Source: Massilia sp. erpn
GTDB lineage: Bacteria; Pseudomonadota; Gammaproteobacteria; Burkholderiales; Burkholderiaceae_D
Assembly (NCBI RefSeq): GCF_024400215.1
Contig: NZ_CP053748.1
Span: 3,596,001 to 3,660,000, forward strand
Length of the DNA stretch: 64,000 bases
Direction: 5' to 3'
The notes beneath the pieces were generated by a model, which searched no databases, was not told the DNA's origin, and saw only the letters and a list, made by a program, of their open reading frames with translations. The position numbers were made by a program, and so were the translations under genes. Of this stretch, positions 41,901 to 50,467 are shown piece after piece. Each line of letters opens with the position of its first letter. The stretch's first letter is position 1.

Positions 41901-42251
41901 ACGCGTGGCGAGGTGCTGCCGGACAGTGTGACGGTGAAGGCGGAAGAGCGCCTGGCCCTGCTGACGCGCGCCTACAAGGAAGAGAAGTTCGACAAGCCGC
42001 GCAACGCCCTGGGCCTGCAAAAGACGCTGCCACAGGCGGAGATGGAAAGGCTGATGCTGTCCAATACCAAGGTAGAAGACGAAGACCTGGTTGCCCTCGG
42101 CAATCGCCGCGCGCAAGCGGCCAAGGACTGGCTGACCAAGACCGGCCAGGTGCCGGCGGAGCGCATCTTCATCGTCGCCGCCAAGGCTGCGCAGAAGGAC
42201 GCGGGCAGCGAGAAAGCTCAGTCCACCCGCGCCGATTTTTCGCTGCGCTGA
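38985..42251 (+). CDS. DUF748/AsmA-like envelope protein
   Basis: Large protein of 1088 residues anchored by one N-terminal membrane helix (AVLVLVGLVLLYAALGFLAL). The repeating pattern of beta-strand blocks (QLTIEKVELNPFTLALTVHG, then PVVQEVRLSKPYVHLVRKDA, and VGKLVLSGGRVRFTDNFIKP) is that of the DUF748 group within the AsmA/TamB/YhdP superfamily, long periplasmic beta-grooves thought to carry phospholipids between membranes. Alanine- and proline-rich linkers occur near residues 340 and 680. The last 180 residues (FDPGRAQIQTAGEEKLKPLA, then ITGRYDPALDTEAL) resemble the OmpA-like extension found in this family. The lipid transport role is inferred from the superfamily. Confidence 0.87.
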   Translation: MKNIWLKRALRAVLVLVGLVLLYAALGFLALPALIKSQAQQKAADILHRQLTIEKVELNPFTLALTVHGLKMMEPQGDAVFASFDRLAVDLSGHSLLRLAPVVQEVRLSKPYVHLVRKDANHYSIDDIIELIASQPPSPEPARFSVNNIQIEEGGIAFEDKPAGSSHKVEGLKLGIPFVSSMPTDVQLFVEPLFSAVVNGAPLHLSGKLRPFADTKEVLFELKLDAVDVPRYLAYLPTKLAFRMPSGRLDAQLHASFRQPKEGGPALVLGGEAKAQSVELTQADGKPALKARELAAKLGKIDVFGGRFDFESLIVDGLEANVISDSKGQLNVARMFAPEQPQPLAPTPAKAQAEAPAKDGKSSTGSHYALKTLEFRNTTLRYAHEALHEPTRVAVDKFALALRDIAVETGKQTVSIGEIVSDSAGIDVNFDKPRAAAPAPQPKVAAPKDEGSYVLTIARLGIKDWTTRLVDNAHAKPLQIAVAPLSLDLQDISTAPGSRIKADLKTTVNNDGHLALNGSFVLAPFSTELAVEVKDLGILPLQPYVTDYVNLRLVHADVSTKGKLLLETGSDGALKGGFKGDASVTNLATVDKASSNDFLRWKALTFGGMDVRLQPFALNIDKVGLNDFFARIIIDPSGRINVQNIMRDKDGEAKSLTEADPSAHAKTKANAPKAPAVAEAKPAPKEAAQPLPPVRVGKLVLSGGRVRFTDNFIKPNYTANLNDLGGTVSGLSSDPNSSANVDLRGVVNNAPLVIGGRVNPLKRDLSLDVKAEVRGIELASLSAYSDKYVGYGIEKGKMSFEVGYNIENRQLKASNRLILEQLTFGRENSNPDVTKLPVGLAVALLSDRNGVIDINVPIGGSIDDPEFSIGGIILKIIGNAIVKTVTAPFTLISSLFGGGSAEELSMLAFDPGRAQIQTAGEEKLKPLARALGERPGLKLEITGRYDPALDTEALKLLSIDRKLRALKAKDMQTRGEVLPDSVTVKAEERLALLTRAYKEEKFDKPRNALGLQKTLPQAEMERLMLSNTKVEDEDLVALGNRRAQAAKDWLTKTGQVPAERIFIVAAKAAQKDAGSEKAQSTRADFSLR

Positions 42252-42260
42252 TTGGCGCGC

Positions 42261-43124
42261 TTAATTGCGCTTCGCGCTTGCCGCCTCGCGCAGCAGCGGC
42301 ATGGGATCGACATCGGTGAAGGCGCCCGACTGCACGGCGAATTCGCGCAGCAAGGGGATATGGCCCGCGCCATAGATTACGAGGATGCGGTCCTTAGGGC
42401 TGTCGGCAAGCTTTACCAGATTGCCGAAAATTTTCAGATTGCGGCCATACCAGCTGGCGACCCAATTGGCGCCGGGTTTGGCTTCCTCATTGCTCAGCAT
42501 CGCGTAGTCGAAGTAGCGGCGGTGGCGGGCCGCCAGCTTTTCCGGGGCATTGTTCTCAATCAGCCAGCTGGCCACCGGCGTGGTCTTCATCCGCGCATCG
42601 TTGAGCGGCGAGGTCGCCGTCATGGCGGCCAACCGTTCTCCCATGCCGTTCGACTTGGCCCAAGCCTGATAATCCAGATCGCTTATCTGCCCTGGCGGCA
42701 TCTTGTTCCAGTCCACCGCGTGCATCGTCGGCAGTTTGTTGGCGGCGGCGATACGCATGCCAAATTGATCCATTTCGTTCCGGCTCAGGGTATAGCTGCC
42801 CGCCAGCATGCCGGTGTAGTGCAGGTGTAGTTCGGCCTGTTTTTCGCTTGCCAGTTCAACCGCGATCTTCGTCGGCTTGAAGCGCGCCAGCGCCGCCACC
42901 ACGTCGGCGATTTCAGCCTGGCGCTCGGGCATCAGGACGTCGGGCACGGTGGTGGTGATGACGTCGCGGTTATGGTTGGCCAGATGCGGCGAGCCGATGA
43001 ACATGATGGCGGGGCGTTCGGCTTCCGTTCTGTCGCGCAGCAGCTTGACCTCCTGGCTTTGTGCCAGGGCGCTTGCGCACAGTGCAGCAATGCCGATCAG
43101 ATAACTATTAAAACGGTATGACAT
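42261..43124 (-). CDS. DUF5694 exported protein
   Basis: Exported protein of 287 residues with signal peptide FNSYLIGIAALCASALAQSQ and AGGAG upstream of the ATG. The pattern IMFIGSPHLANHNRDV near the N terminus, PTKIAVELASEKQAEL and MHAVDWNKMP in the middle, and DRILVIYGAGHIPLLREF near the end match DUF5694, a family distantly related to TraB/ChaN-like haem-binding proteins with GxxH and GAGH motifs. The histidines in SPHLANH and GAGH are candidate ligands. The function is unknown. It converges with the DUF748 gene, with nine bases between the stop codons. Confidence 0.75.
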   Translation of the reverse strand: MSYRFNSYLIGIAALCASALAQSQEVKLLRDRTEAERPAIMFIGSPHLANHNRDVITTTVPDVLMPERQAEIADVVAALARFKPTKIAVELASEKQAELHLHYTGMLAGSYTLSRNEMDQFGMRIAAANKLPTMHAVDWNKMPPGQISDLDYQAWAKSNGMGERLAAMTATSPLNDARMKTTPVASWLIENNAPEKLAARHRRYFDYAMLSNEEAKPGANWVASWYGRNLKIFGNLVKLADSPKDRILVIYGAGHIPLLREFAVQSGAFTDVDPMPLLREAASAKRN

Positions 43125-43237
43125 GTTTCGGACTCCTCGTTCTTGTTGGGATATTCGAAAGACCGATTATAGGACCGTGGTTTCAAAATGCTATGATCGG
43201 CCATCGTTAGCTTCATCTAATCTTAAGGAGTGGAAGC

Positions 43238-43999
43238 ATGCCGGTGTTGAACCTGAGTGGCGGACTTGATCTAAGTTATGAAATGATCGATGGCGATGCG
43301 GGCAAGCCCTGCCTGGTCTTCCTTCACGAAGGTCTGGGCAGCATCGCATTGTGGAAGGGATTCCCGCAGCGATTATGCGAAGCCACCGGCTGTTCCGGCC
43401 TGGTGTATGAGCGCGAAGGCTATGGCGCATCCAGCGCCTTGCGCCAGGCGCGCAGCATCCATTATCTGCACAACTATGCGCTGAGCGAACTGCCGCAAGT
43501 GCTGGAACGCCTGATACCGGGCCTCGAATATATCGTGATCGGTCACTCGGACGGCGGCAGCATCGCGCTGATACATGCGGCTGGAAATCCTGTTGGCTTG
43601 CGTGGCGTCGTCACCGAAGCAGCGCATGTTTTCGTTGAAGATCTTACGGTGCAAGGTGTGCGTGCCGCGAAAGAATCCTTCAATCCTGGCCTGCTGAAGG
43701 CGCTGGAGCGTTATCACGGCGACAAGGCGGAACAGATTTACATGGCCTGGGCCGACACCTGGCTGCTGCCGGGTTTCAAGCACTGGAATATTGAGTATCT
43801 GCTGCCATCCATCGCCGTTCCCACCCTGGTCGTGCAGGGAACCGGGGATCAGTATGGCACCGAAGCCCAGGTGGATGCGATTGCCAGTGCAGTGCCGGGT
43901 GCGCGCAAGCTGATGCTGGAAAGCTGCGGCCATAGTCCGCATCTGGAGCAGCCGGAGGCGCTGCTGGAATCGATACGCGGCTTCCTGCGCGAGTTTTAG
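43238..43999 (+). CDS. Alpha/beta hydrolase
   Basis: Soluble hydrolase of 253 residues; AAGGAG precedes the ATG. The catalytic triad is visible: Ser 104 in VIGHSDGGSIAL, Asp 204 in VVQGTGDQYGTEAQ, and His 232 in SCGHSPHLEQPE. The oxyanion region is LVFLHEGLGSIALWKGFPQR, where the H-E-G-L-G-S pattern is typical of a branch of small-molecule esterases and lactonases in betaproteobacteria. The cap region contains several tryptophans (MAWADTWLLPGFKHWN). The natural substrate is unknown. It overlaps the next, convergent gene by four bases. Confidence 0.88.
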   Translation: MPVLNLSGGLDLSYEMIDGDAGKPCLVFLHEGLGSIALWKGFPQRLCEATGCSGLVYEREGYGASSALRQARSIHYLHNYALSELPQVLERLIPGLEYIVIGHSDGGSIALIHAAGNPVGLRGVVTEAAHVFVEDLTVQGVRAAKESFNPGLLKALERYHGDKAEQIYMAWADTWLLPGFKHWNIEYLLPSIAVPTLVVQGTGDQYGTEAQVDAIASAVPGARKLMLESCGHSPHLEQPEALLESIRGFLREF

Positions 44000-44295
44000 T
44001 CGCCTTGATTTTCCTTCGGCTGCCCGGCCGCGCCGCGTCCAATAGACTGCAGGGGCGCGTCAACGATCGCCCTGGCCTTGCGCTGCATATCGCTGGCCAC
44101 CATCTCTGCCTGTCTTTCGCGTTCCTCCTGCAGAAAAGGGCTGTCGTCATCGGAGCTGGTGTTGCGATAGTCGGCGATGATGGCACTGAGCAGCCAGATC
44201 AGCACCGCAACCGTGGCACCGGCAAGTGTGAGCGCGGCGAGGTGCTGGGAAGCGCCCGGCATGCTTTGTGGCGCGGCTTGATTGGGCTGCTCCAA
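43996..44295 (-). CDS. Small single-pass membrane protein
   Basis: Protein of 99 residues starting at a TTG codon (44295) with a strong GGAGGTG site six bases upstream. It has one membrane helix (LAALTLAGATVAVLIWLLSA) and a charged cytosolic or periplasmic tail (SPFLQEERERQAEMVASDMQ). It is not recognised. It lies between an alpha/beta hydrolase (convergent) and the type VI secretion locus (divergent), with about 125 bases to the first secretion gene. Confidence 0.6.
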   Translation of the reverse strand: MEQPNQAAPQSMPGASQHLAALTLAGATVAVLIWLLSAIIADYRNTSSDDDSPFLQEERERQAEMVASDMQRKARAIVDAPLQSIGRGAAGQPKENQGD

Positions 44296-44420
44296 AATAC
44301 ACCTCCACCTTGATCCAGCGTTGAACGGAGAAATTCGCGCCGCCTACCATGAAGCATCTGCGCAGCGCACACGATGCAGTGTGTAGTTAGAGCCGCAGCC
44401 CTGTTTTGATGGAGCGCACC

Positions 44421-45158
44421 ATGGTTCCCGTTTTTCTTTTTCTGACTTTCTTCTGCGTGTGCTTTGTGGCGTGGATGCTGATGTTCCCGCATAACCGGAC
44501 GGCGCTTGCCGATGTGGCGGGCCGACTACGCATCCGCCTTCCCGCTGGCAGGCATGCTTTGCTGGTGGCGGGGCTGATGCTGGCGGTTTGTCTGCCGCCT
44601 TTGTTGGCGCTGACGGCGGGCGGACGCATTACACTGCCCGGCTTTGAGGAGCAGGGGCGAAGCGTCAACGTGCAGATCGAGGCCTTGTTGAAAGGCGAGC
44701 AGCTGGTGCCGCCGCAACCGCTGCCGCCTGCCATGTTCACGACGGCCGAGGTGGAGCTGGTGCGGCCTCAGCTCGCAGGCGCAAGCCGCAACTGGCAGCT
44801 GCTGGATGCGGAATTTGCGCAACGCCTGCTGCTGGTGTTCCGCATCATGCGCGAGAAGCATGGCTATGAAATGGTGCTGCTGGAAGGCTACCGCAGTCCT
44901 GAACGCCAGAATCAGCTGGCGGCAGCCGGTTCGCATGTGACGAATGCACGCGCCTTCCAGAGCTACCATCAGTATGGTCTGGCTTCCGACTGCGCCTTTC
45001 TGCGCGAGGGCAAACTGCTCATCTCCGAAAAAGATCCATGGGCCATGCGCGGCTACCAGCTGTACGGCGAAACGGCTGAAGCATTGGGCCTGACCTGGGG
45101 CGGGCGCTGGACCATGATGGATTTCGGCCACGTCGAATTGCGCCGCGCACGCCGCTGA
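44421..45158 (+). CDS. tagX: M15 peptidase, TagX-like, of the type VI secretion locus
   Basis: Membrane-anchored peptidoglycan peptidase of 245 residues. The ATG at 44421 has GGAG six bases upstream; one at 44409 would add four residues. Two hydrophobic helices at residues 1-22 and 46-67 anchor it. The VanY/DacB-type zinc site is complete: YRSPERQ, then H-x-x-x-x-x-x-D in YHQYGLASD (His 183, Asp 190), and the third ligand in MDFGHVEL (His 237). In Acinetobacter, TagX is an M15-family endopeptidase that opens the cell wall for assembly of the secretion tail. The position just before tssM supports the same role here. Confidence 0.8.
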   Translation: MVPVFLFLTFFCVCFVAWMLMFPHNRTALADVAGRLRIRLPAGRHALLVAGLMLAVCLPPLLALTAGGRITLPGFEEQGRSVNVQIEALLKGEQLVPPQPLPPAMFTTAEVELVRPQLAGASRNWQLLDAEFAQRLLLVFRIMREKHGYEMVLLEGYRSPERQNQLAAAGSHVTNARAFQSYHQYGLASDCAFLREGKLLISEKDPWAMRGYQLYGETAEALGLTWGGRWTMMDFGHVELRRARR

Positions 45159-45242
45159 ACTTGCTTTTGCGCAAGGATGTGCGTGCTGATTGCTGGCACT
45201 ATGGATCGGGTCTGCCAACCATTGCTCATAAGGCGGCCTGCC

Positions 45243-48200
45243 ATGATGCGACGAATCTGGATCTTCTTAAGCGACTCGCGCCACCTGACTATCATTGGCT
45301 TTATAGCCATGGCGGCGTTCTTCTATCTCGGCGCAGAACTGCTGGAGCTGGCCCTGATCTGGGCCGTCGCCGCCACGCTGGCCGGGGTGATTCTGTACTG
45401 GCTGGCGCGCTGGCTGCGGCGCTGGCTGGCGATGCGCAAGGTGGCGCAGCTGGAACAGGCCATCGAGCAGGATGCGGCCGCGCCGGATGCCGCTGCGCAG
45501 GATGATAGCGCGGCCGGCGCATTGCGCGGCGGCTTGCTGCATGCGATACATACCATCAAGACTTCGCGCATCGGTGTCGCTACCGGTGCCAAGGCCTTGT
45601 ATGAGCTGCCCTGGTATCTGGTGATCGGCAATCCGGGCGCGGGCAAGAGCAGCGCCATTGTCCGCTCCGGTCTGCAATTTCCAATGGCCGAAGGCGGCGC
45701 GACGGCTGCGATGGGCGGTACGCGCAACTGCGATTGGTTTTTCAGCACCGACGGCATTCTGCTCGATACGGCCGGGCGCTATGCGACTGGCGAGGAAGAC
45801 CGCCAGGAGTGGCTGGGCTTTCTCGATCTGCTCAAGAAGTACCGCAAGCGCGCGCCGGTCAACGGCGTGCTGCTGGCCGTCAGCATCGCCGAACTGCGCG
45901 GCGAAGACCCGGAAGCGGTGCAGCGCCTGGCGCGCAATCTACGCCGCCGCGTGCAGGACCTGATCGAGCGGCTGGAAGTGTTCGCGCCGATTTACGTGGT
46001 GTTCACCAAGGCTGACCTGATCGCAGGATTCACGCAGTTCTTCGCGCAGTCCGAAGCTGGCGACAGGGAGCGTATCTGGGGCGCCACCATGCCGTACAAG
46101 CGAAAATCCGCCAGCCAGGACATCCTGCCGTTCTTCGACCAGGCTTTCGATGAGCTGCACGAAGGCTTGAAGGAGCTGAGCGTCAGCAGCATGGCGCAGC
46201 AGCGTCCCGGCTGCCGCGCTCCCGGCGTATTCGGATTTCCGCATGAATTCGCGGCGCTGCGCGCGCCGCTGCGGGATTTTCTCGGTGCGCTGTTCGAGGA
46301 TAACCGCTTCCAGTTCAAGCCTGTTTTCCGCGGCTTCTACTTTACCAGCGCTTTACAGGAGGGCATGCCGGGCAGCTTCCTGGCGCAGCAGATCGCCGGC
46401 CGCTTCCGCCTGTCGCTGCCGGTTTCGCAGCAAGCTGCGGAAAACCGCTCCTGCGGCTACTTCATGCTGGACCTGTTCCGCAAGGTGGTCTTCGCTGATC
46501 GCTACCTGGTGACGCAATACGCCAGCCGCAACAAGATCCGTCTGCGCTATGGCGTTTTCCTGGTGTCGGCGATTGCGCTGGGAGCCGCGCTGGCGGGATG
46601 GAGCTGGGCCTATATGGCGAACCGCCAGCTGGCCACGAATGTCAGGGCTGATCTGGAGAAAGTGGTCCAGTTGCAGGCTCGCAGTCCGGAACTGCAGGCG
46701 CGCATGGAAGCGCTGGAGATACTGCAGGACCGGATAGAACAGCTCACGCGCTACCGCCGTGAGCGGCCATGGCCGCTGCGCTTTGGGCTGTATCAGGGCG
46801 ATACGCTGGAGCACAAGCTGCGTGGCGAATACTATGCCGGCATGCGCGAGATTCTGCTCAAGCCAGTGGCCGGCAGCCTGGAGGCGCAGTTGAACGACTA
46901 CAATGCGCGCGCTGCGGCGGACGGCGGCACGGCGAAGGCGGAGGAGGTCTATAACGCGCTGAAGGCCTATCTGATGTTGTCCGAACGCGCGCATGCGGAA
47001 CCGGGGCATTTGAACGATCAGGCCAGCCGCCATTGGCGTGGCTGGCTGGAGGCGAACCGGGGTGCGATGACGAGCGAAAAGCTGGTGCGCATGGCCGAGC
47101 ATCTGATGAGCTTCTATCTGGCGCAGGCCGCCGATCCGGCATGGCCGCAAATCGAGCAGAAGCTGGTGCTGGTCGATACCACACGTGAAAATCTGCGCCG
47201 CGTAGCGCGTGGAATGCTGGCCCGGGATCGCATTTACGCAGAAATCCGCGCGCGCGCCGCAACCCGTTTCCCCTCGATGACTGTGGTGCGCATGGTGGGC
47301 GATCAGGACCGCGCCCTGGTTGCCGGAAGCCACGCGGTTTCCGGCGCCTTTACCCGCGAAGCATGGGAAAAGTATGTGCTGGGCGCGATCCGCGACGCCT
47401 CCAGCGGCGCGCAAAGCAGTACCGACTGGGTGCTGAAGACGGCGCGCAAGGACGATCTGACCCTGGATGGCAGTCCGGAACAGATTCAGAAGGCCTTGAC
47501 GGAATTGTACAAGAACGATTACGTGAAAGAGTGGCAGAAGTTCGTGCAAGGCGTTGCCATCGCCGACATGAAGGATTTGAACGCTGCCGCTGCGGCCATG
47601 AGCCGCCTGGGCGATGCGCAATCCTCGCCGCTGTTGAAGGTGCTGGCCGCCATCCGCGAGCAGACCGTATGGGATAACCCGTCGGCCGTGAACGCGGGCG
47701 TGCAGCAGGCGCAGACAGGTTTTGTAAACTGGCTGCGCAATAGCCTGATGCAGCGCGCGCCCTCGCCGGTCAATGCCAATGTCAATCTGAACATACAGCT
47801 CGACGCCAGCAAATATGAAAAGCCGCTTGGCCCCATCGGGCGCGAGTTCGCCGGCCTGGAACGGCTGCTGGCGATCCGCGAGCGGGACACTGCACCCATC
47901 CGCTCGTATATGGACAGCCTGGCGCGCCTGCGCGCCCGCTTGCTGGCGCTGAAAAACCAGGGAGATCCAGGTCCCGGCGCGCGCCAGCTGATGTTGCAGA
48001 CGCTGGAAGGCAGCGGCTCCGAGCTGTCCGATGGCCTGCGACTGGTGGATGATCAACTGCTGGCCGGAATGAGCGAGTCGCAGAAGCAGGCCTTGCGTCC
48101 ATTACTGGTCCGGCCTTTGATGCAGACCTTTGCCGCTATTGTGGAGCCGGTGGAGACGGAATTGAACAAAACCTGGCAGGCCCAGATCTGCGAGCCTTTC

Positions 48201-48911
48201 AATCAAAACCTTGCGGGAAAATCCCCCTTCACGCCATCCGCCGGCGTGGAGGCCAGCCCGGCCGAGATTGCCCGCTTCTTTGGCCCTGAAGGCCAGATAT
48301 CCCGCTTCGTCTCGGCTACCATGGGTGCCCTGGTGATTCGCCGCGGCGACGTGCTGTCACCGCGCACCTGGGCCGATATGGGCATCCGCATCCAGGTGCC
48401 CGTGCTGGAACGCTTACCGTTCTGGATCGCTCCCGCTGGAGGGAGCGGGCTGGCATCGGCCGGGGCGCAGACCGTATTCCAGATCCTGCCCTTCACCGCG
48501 CCGGGCGTGCAGGAGTACGTGATCGAAATCGATGGCCAGCAGCTGCGCTACCGGAACGCCGCACCGCAGTGGACGAATATGGTCCATCCCTCGCCGCAAG
48601 GCGTGCCTGGTGCGCGCATCAGCGCCATCGCCACCGATGGCCGCACCGTGGAGCTGTTCAATGAACCGGGCCAGTTTGGCCTGAAGCGCATGATCGAGGC
48701 CGCCAGCCGCATTCGCAAGGAAGGCGGTGTGCATGAGCTGCGCTGGACGGTCTCCGGCGTCAGCATTGCAGTGGACCTGAAGATCACCAGCAGTCCGGCC
48801 GCCAATGCCGGCGGCGCGCAGCAAGGGCAAGGCTTCCAGGGACTGCGCCTGCCGAAGACGATTGCGGGCGGCATCCAGCCGGCACTGGCCGATGCGGGTA
48901 GCAAGCCGTAA
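45243..48911 (+). CDS. tssM: Type VI secretion membrane-complex protein TssM (IcmF)
   Basis: Inner-membrane core protein of 1222 residues. Two N-terminal helices (LTIIGFIAMAAFFYLGAELL and ALIWAVAATLAGVILYWLAR) lead into a cytosolic domain with an intact Walker A (GNPGAGKSS, residues 129-137) and the GTPase-like block DGILLDTAGRYATGEEDRQE. A third helix (YGVFLVSAIALGAALAGWSW, near residue 450) precedes a large periplasmic part that includes the IcmF-related and C-terminal beta domains (FQILPFTAPGVQEYVIEIDG). The MMRR start at 45243 is preferred over a frame opening at 45177. TssM spans the envelope with TssL, and normally TssJ, which is not encoded here. Confidence 0.95.
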   Translation: MMRRIWIFLSDSRHLTIIGFIAMAAFFYLGAELLELALIWAVAATLAGVILYWLARWLRRWLAMRKVAQLEQAIEQDAAAPDAAAQDDSAAGALRGGLLHAIHTIKTSRIGVATGAKALYELPWYLVIGNPGAGKSSAIVRSGLQFPMAEGGATAAMGGTRNCDWFFSTDGILLDTAGRYATGEEDRQEWLGFLDLLKKYRKRAPVNGVLLAVSIAELRGEDPEAVQRLARNLRRRVQDLIERLEVFAPIYVVFTKADLIAGFTQFFAQSEAGDRERIWGATMPYKRKSASQDILPFFDQAFDELHEGLKELSVSSMAQQRPGCRAPGVFGFPHEFAALRAPLRDFLGALFEDNRFQFKPVFRGFYFTSALQEGMPGSFLAQQIAGRFRLSLPVSQQAAENRSCGYFMLDLFRKVVFADRYLVTQYASRNKIRLRYGVFLVSAIALGAALAGWSWAYMANRQLATNVRADLEKVVQLQARSPELQARMEALEILQDRIEQLTRYRRERPWPLRFGLYQGDTLEHKLRGEYYAGMREILLKPVAGSLEAQLNDYNARAAADGGTAKAEEVYNALKAYLMLSERAHAEPGHLNDQASRHWRGWLEANRGAMTSEKLVRMAEHLMSFYLAQAADPAWPQIEQKLVLVDTTRENLRRVARGMLARDRIYAEIRARAATRFPSMTVVRMVGDQDRALVAGSHAVSGAFTREAWEKYVLGAIRDASSGAQSSTDWVLKTARKDDLTLDGSPEQIQKALTELYKNDYVKEWQKFVQGVAIADMKDLNAAAAAMSRLGDAQSSPLLKVLAAIREQTVWDNPSAVNAGVQQAQTGFVNWLRNSLMQRAPSPVNANVNLNIQLDASKYEKPLGPIGREFAGLERLLAIRERDTAPIRSYMDSLARLRARLLALKNQGDPGPGARQLMLQTLEGSGSELSDGLRLVDDQLLAGMSESQKQALRPLLVRPLMQTFAAIVEPVETELNKTWQAQICEPFNQNLAGKSPFTPSAGVEASPAEIARFFGPEGQISRFVSATMGALVIRRGDVLSPRTWADMGIRIQVPVLERLPFWIAPAGGSGLASAGAQTVFQILPFTAPGVQEYVIEIDGQQLRYRNAAPQWTNMVHPSPQGVPGARISAIATDGRTVELFNEPGQFGLKRMIEAASRIRKEGGVHELRWTVSGVSIAVDLKITSSPAANAGGAQQGQGFQGLRLPKTIAGGIQPALADAGSKP

Positions 48912-48934
48912 AAATTTGCCGAATGGAGGGCAAG

Positions 48935-49714
48935 ATGCGTTACTTCATGACCTTGATCCTGGTGGCCGCCGCATGCGCGCGGGGCCAGACGCCGGCCCCG
49001 GCGGCCGATCCGGGCGGGCCGGGCGCGCCGGTACTGGTGAGCGGCACTGTGCCCGACGAAAGCAGCAAGGCGGCGCTGATGCAGCGCCTGCGCCAGCTGT
49101 ACGGCAATGAACGCGTGATCGACCAGCTTACGGTCGGCGTGGTCAGCCTGCCGCCCAACTGGATGGCGCAGGTGCAGCGGCTGATGATTCCGGCCTTGAA
49201 GCTGGTCAGCAAGGGCCAGCTCAGTGTCGATGGACAGAAGGTGGCTATCAGCGGCGAGGTGGCAAGTGAGACGCAACGCCAGCAGGTTAGCGGCGAAATG
49301 GCGGCAGGTCTGCAGGCTGCATACAGCATCAACAGCAGCCTGCGTGTTGCGGCGGCCGAGCAGCAACTGCTGGACGCCACGCTGGCCAACCGCATTATTG
49401 AATTCGAAAGCGGCCAGGCGGTGATACGCGCATCCGGTATGCAGATTCTGGACGAGATGGCGGCCGCCCTGCAGAAGGTGAAGAACAAGCATGTGGAAGT
49501 GATCGGGCATACCGACAACACCGGCCAGCGCGAAGCGAACCTGCGTCTCAGCCTGGCCCGCGCCGAGGCTGTGCGCCTTTACCTGTCGGCTAAAGGCATC
49601 AACGCGGCCATGATCGCCGTTTCCGGCCATGGTCCCGACCGGCCTGTGGCCGCTAACGCCGATGCGGCAGGACGTGCCCGCAACCGGCGTATCGAATTCC
49701 ATGTGGTGGATTGA
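48935..49714 (+). CDS. OmpA-domain protein of the type VI secretion locus (TagL-like)
   Basis: Envelope protein of 259 residues; GGAGGG lies five bases before the ATG at 48935. The N terminus MRYFMTLILVAAACARG is a signal with a lipobox-like AAAC. Residues about 35-125 resemble the paired BON-like domain of arfA/Rv0899 proteins (LRQLYGNERVIDQLTVGVVS, then LSVDGQKVAISGEVASETQR). Residues about 145-259 form an OmpA peptidoglycan-binding domain (IIEFESGQAVIRASGMQIL, IGHTDNTGQREANLRLSLAR, GRARNRRIEFHV). It anchors the secretion complex to the cell wall, a role otherwise played by an OmpA extension on TssL; the TssL here has none. Confidence 0.85.
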   Translation: MRYFMTLILVAAACARGQTPAPAADPGGPGAPVLVSGTVPDESSKAALMQRLRQLYGNERVIDQLTVGVVSLPPNWMAQVQRLMIPALKLVSKGQLSVDGQKVAISGEVASETQRQQVSGEMAAGLQAAYSINSSLRVAAAEQQLLDATLANRIIEFESGQAVIRASGMQILDEMAAALQKVKNKHVEVIGHTDNTGQREANLRLSLARAEAVRLYLSAKGINAAMIAVSGHGPDRPVAANADAAGRARNRRIEFHVVD

Positions 49715-50467
49715 TCAGGGCAGTGTGATGGTCAGGCTGGCTGGACGCGGCGCCAGCCTGACCAGATTGGCATAAGCCTCCATGCCGGCGAGAGTCGCGC
49801 CTTCCAGCGCCGTATCCAGTCCAAGATAGATGCCCAAGCCGGCGAGGGCAAAGATCATTGAGAATACCCAGACCGGAAACTCGGTGCGCAGCTTGTGCAC
49901 CACTTCATCCGGCCTTTCCGCACGCGGCGCAAAAGCGGCGCGCCTGCCCTTGATATGGGCGATTTCATCGCCCAGGCGCGCCGTCAGCCAGGCCAGCTTG
50001 TCGCTGCCTTCCAGCGCGTACTTGCCCTGAAAGCCGAGTAGCAGGCATTGATGGAAAACCTGCAAAGCCTGCAGCCGCGCGCCGCCCTTGCTGCGCAATT
50101 CTTCCAGCCGGTCGAAGAAGTGTTCCCCCGCCAGATGGTCGCCGAACATCGTCAGCTGCAGCGGCTTGCGTTCCCAGGCGCTGCGGATATCGAAGCTGGA
50201 GGCCAGTATGATTTCGTCCAGTGCCGCGCAATAGGCGTAACGGGCGGCGGCGATGTCGTCGCCGTTGGCGTTCAGCTTGCGCGCCTCCTTTTCGAAATCG
50301 TCCAGGAAACCGGCCACGCGCACGCTGAGTTCTTCATCGCCAGGAGGTAGGGAGCCGGTCTTCAGCATGAAGAGCATGTAAAAGCCTTCGTGCATCAGAT
50401 CGGCCAGCGCTGGCCCACGGGTGCCGGCATTGCCAGGTGCGGCCCGCCTTTCGATATGGTGAGTCAT
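49715..50467 (-). CDS. tssL: Type VI secretion protein TssL (DotU/IcmH)
   Basis: Inner-membrane protein of 250 residues, the cytosolic hook of the membrane complex. The N-terminal helical domain shows the family pattern LADLMHEGFYMLFMLKTG, then ARYAYCAALDEIILAS and LTMFGDHLAGEHFFDRLEEL. One C-terminal membrane helix (FPVWVFSMIFALAGLGIYLG) is followed by a short periplasmic tail, without an OmpA domain. It is the second gene of a tssK-tssL pair with four bases overlap and converges with the OmpA-domain gene, no base separating the stop codons. It would bind TssM and TssK. Confidence 0.95.
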   Translation of the reverse strand: MTHHIERRAAPGNAGTRGPALADLMHEGFYMLFMLKTGSLPPGDEELSVRVAGFLDDFEKEARKLNANGDDIAAARYAYCAALDEIILASSFDIRSAWERKPLQLTMFGDHLAGEHFFDRLEELRSKGGARLQALQVFHQCLLLGFQGKYALEGSDKLAWLTARLGDEIAHIKGRRAAFAPRAERPDEVVHKLRTEFPVWVFSMIFALAGLGIYLGLDTALEGATLAGMEAYANLVRLAPRPASLTITLP

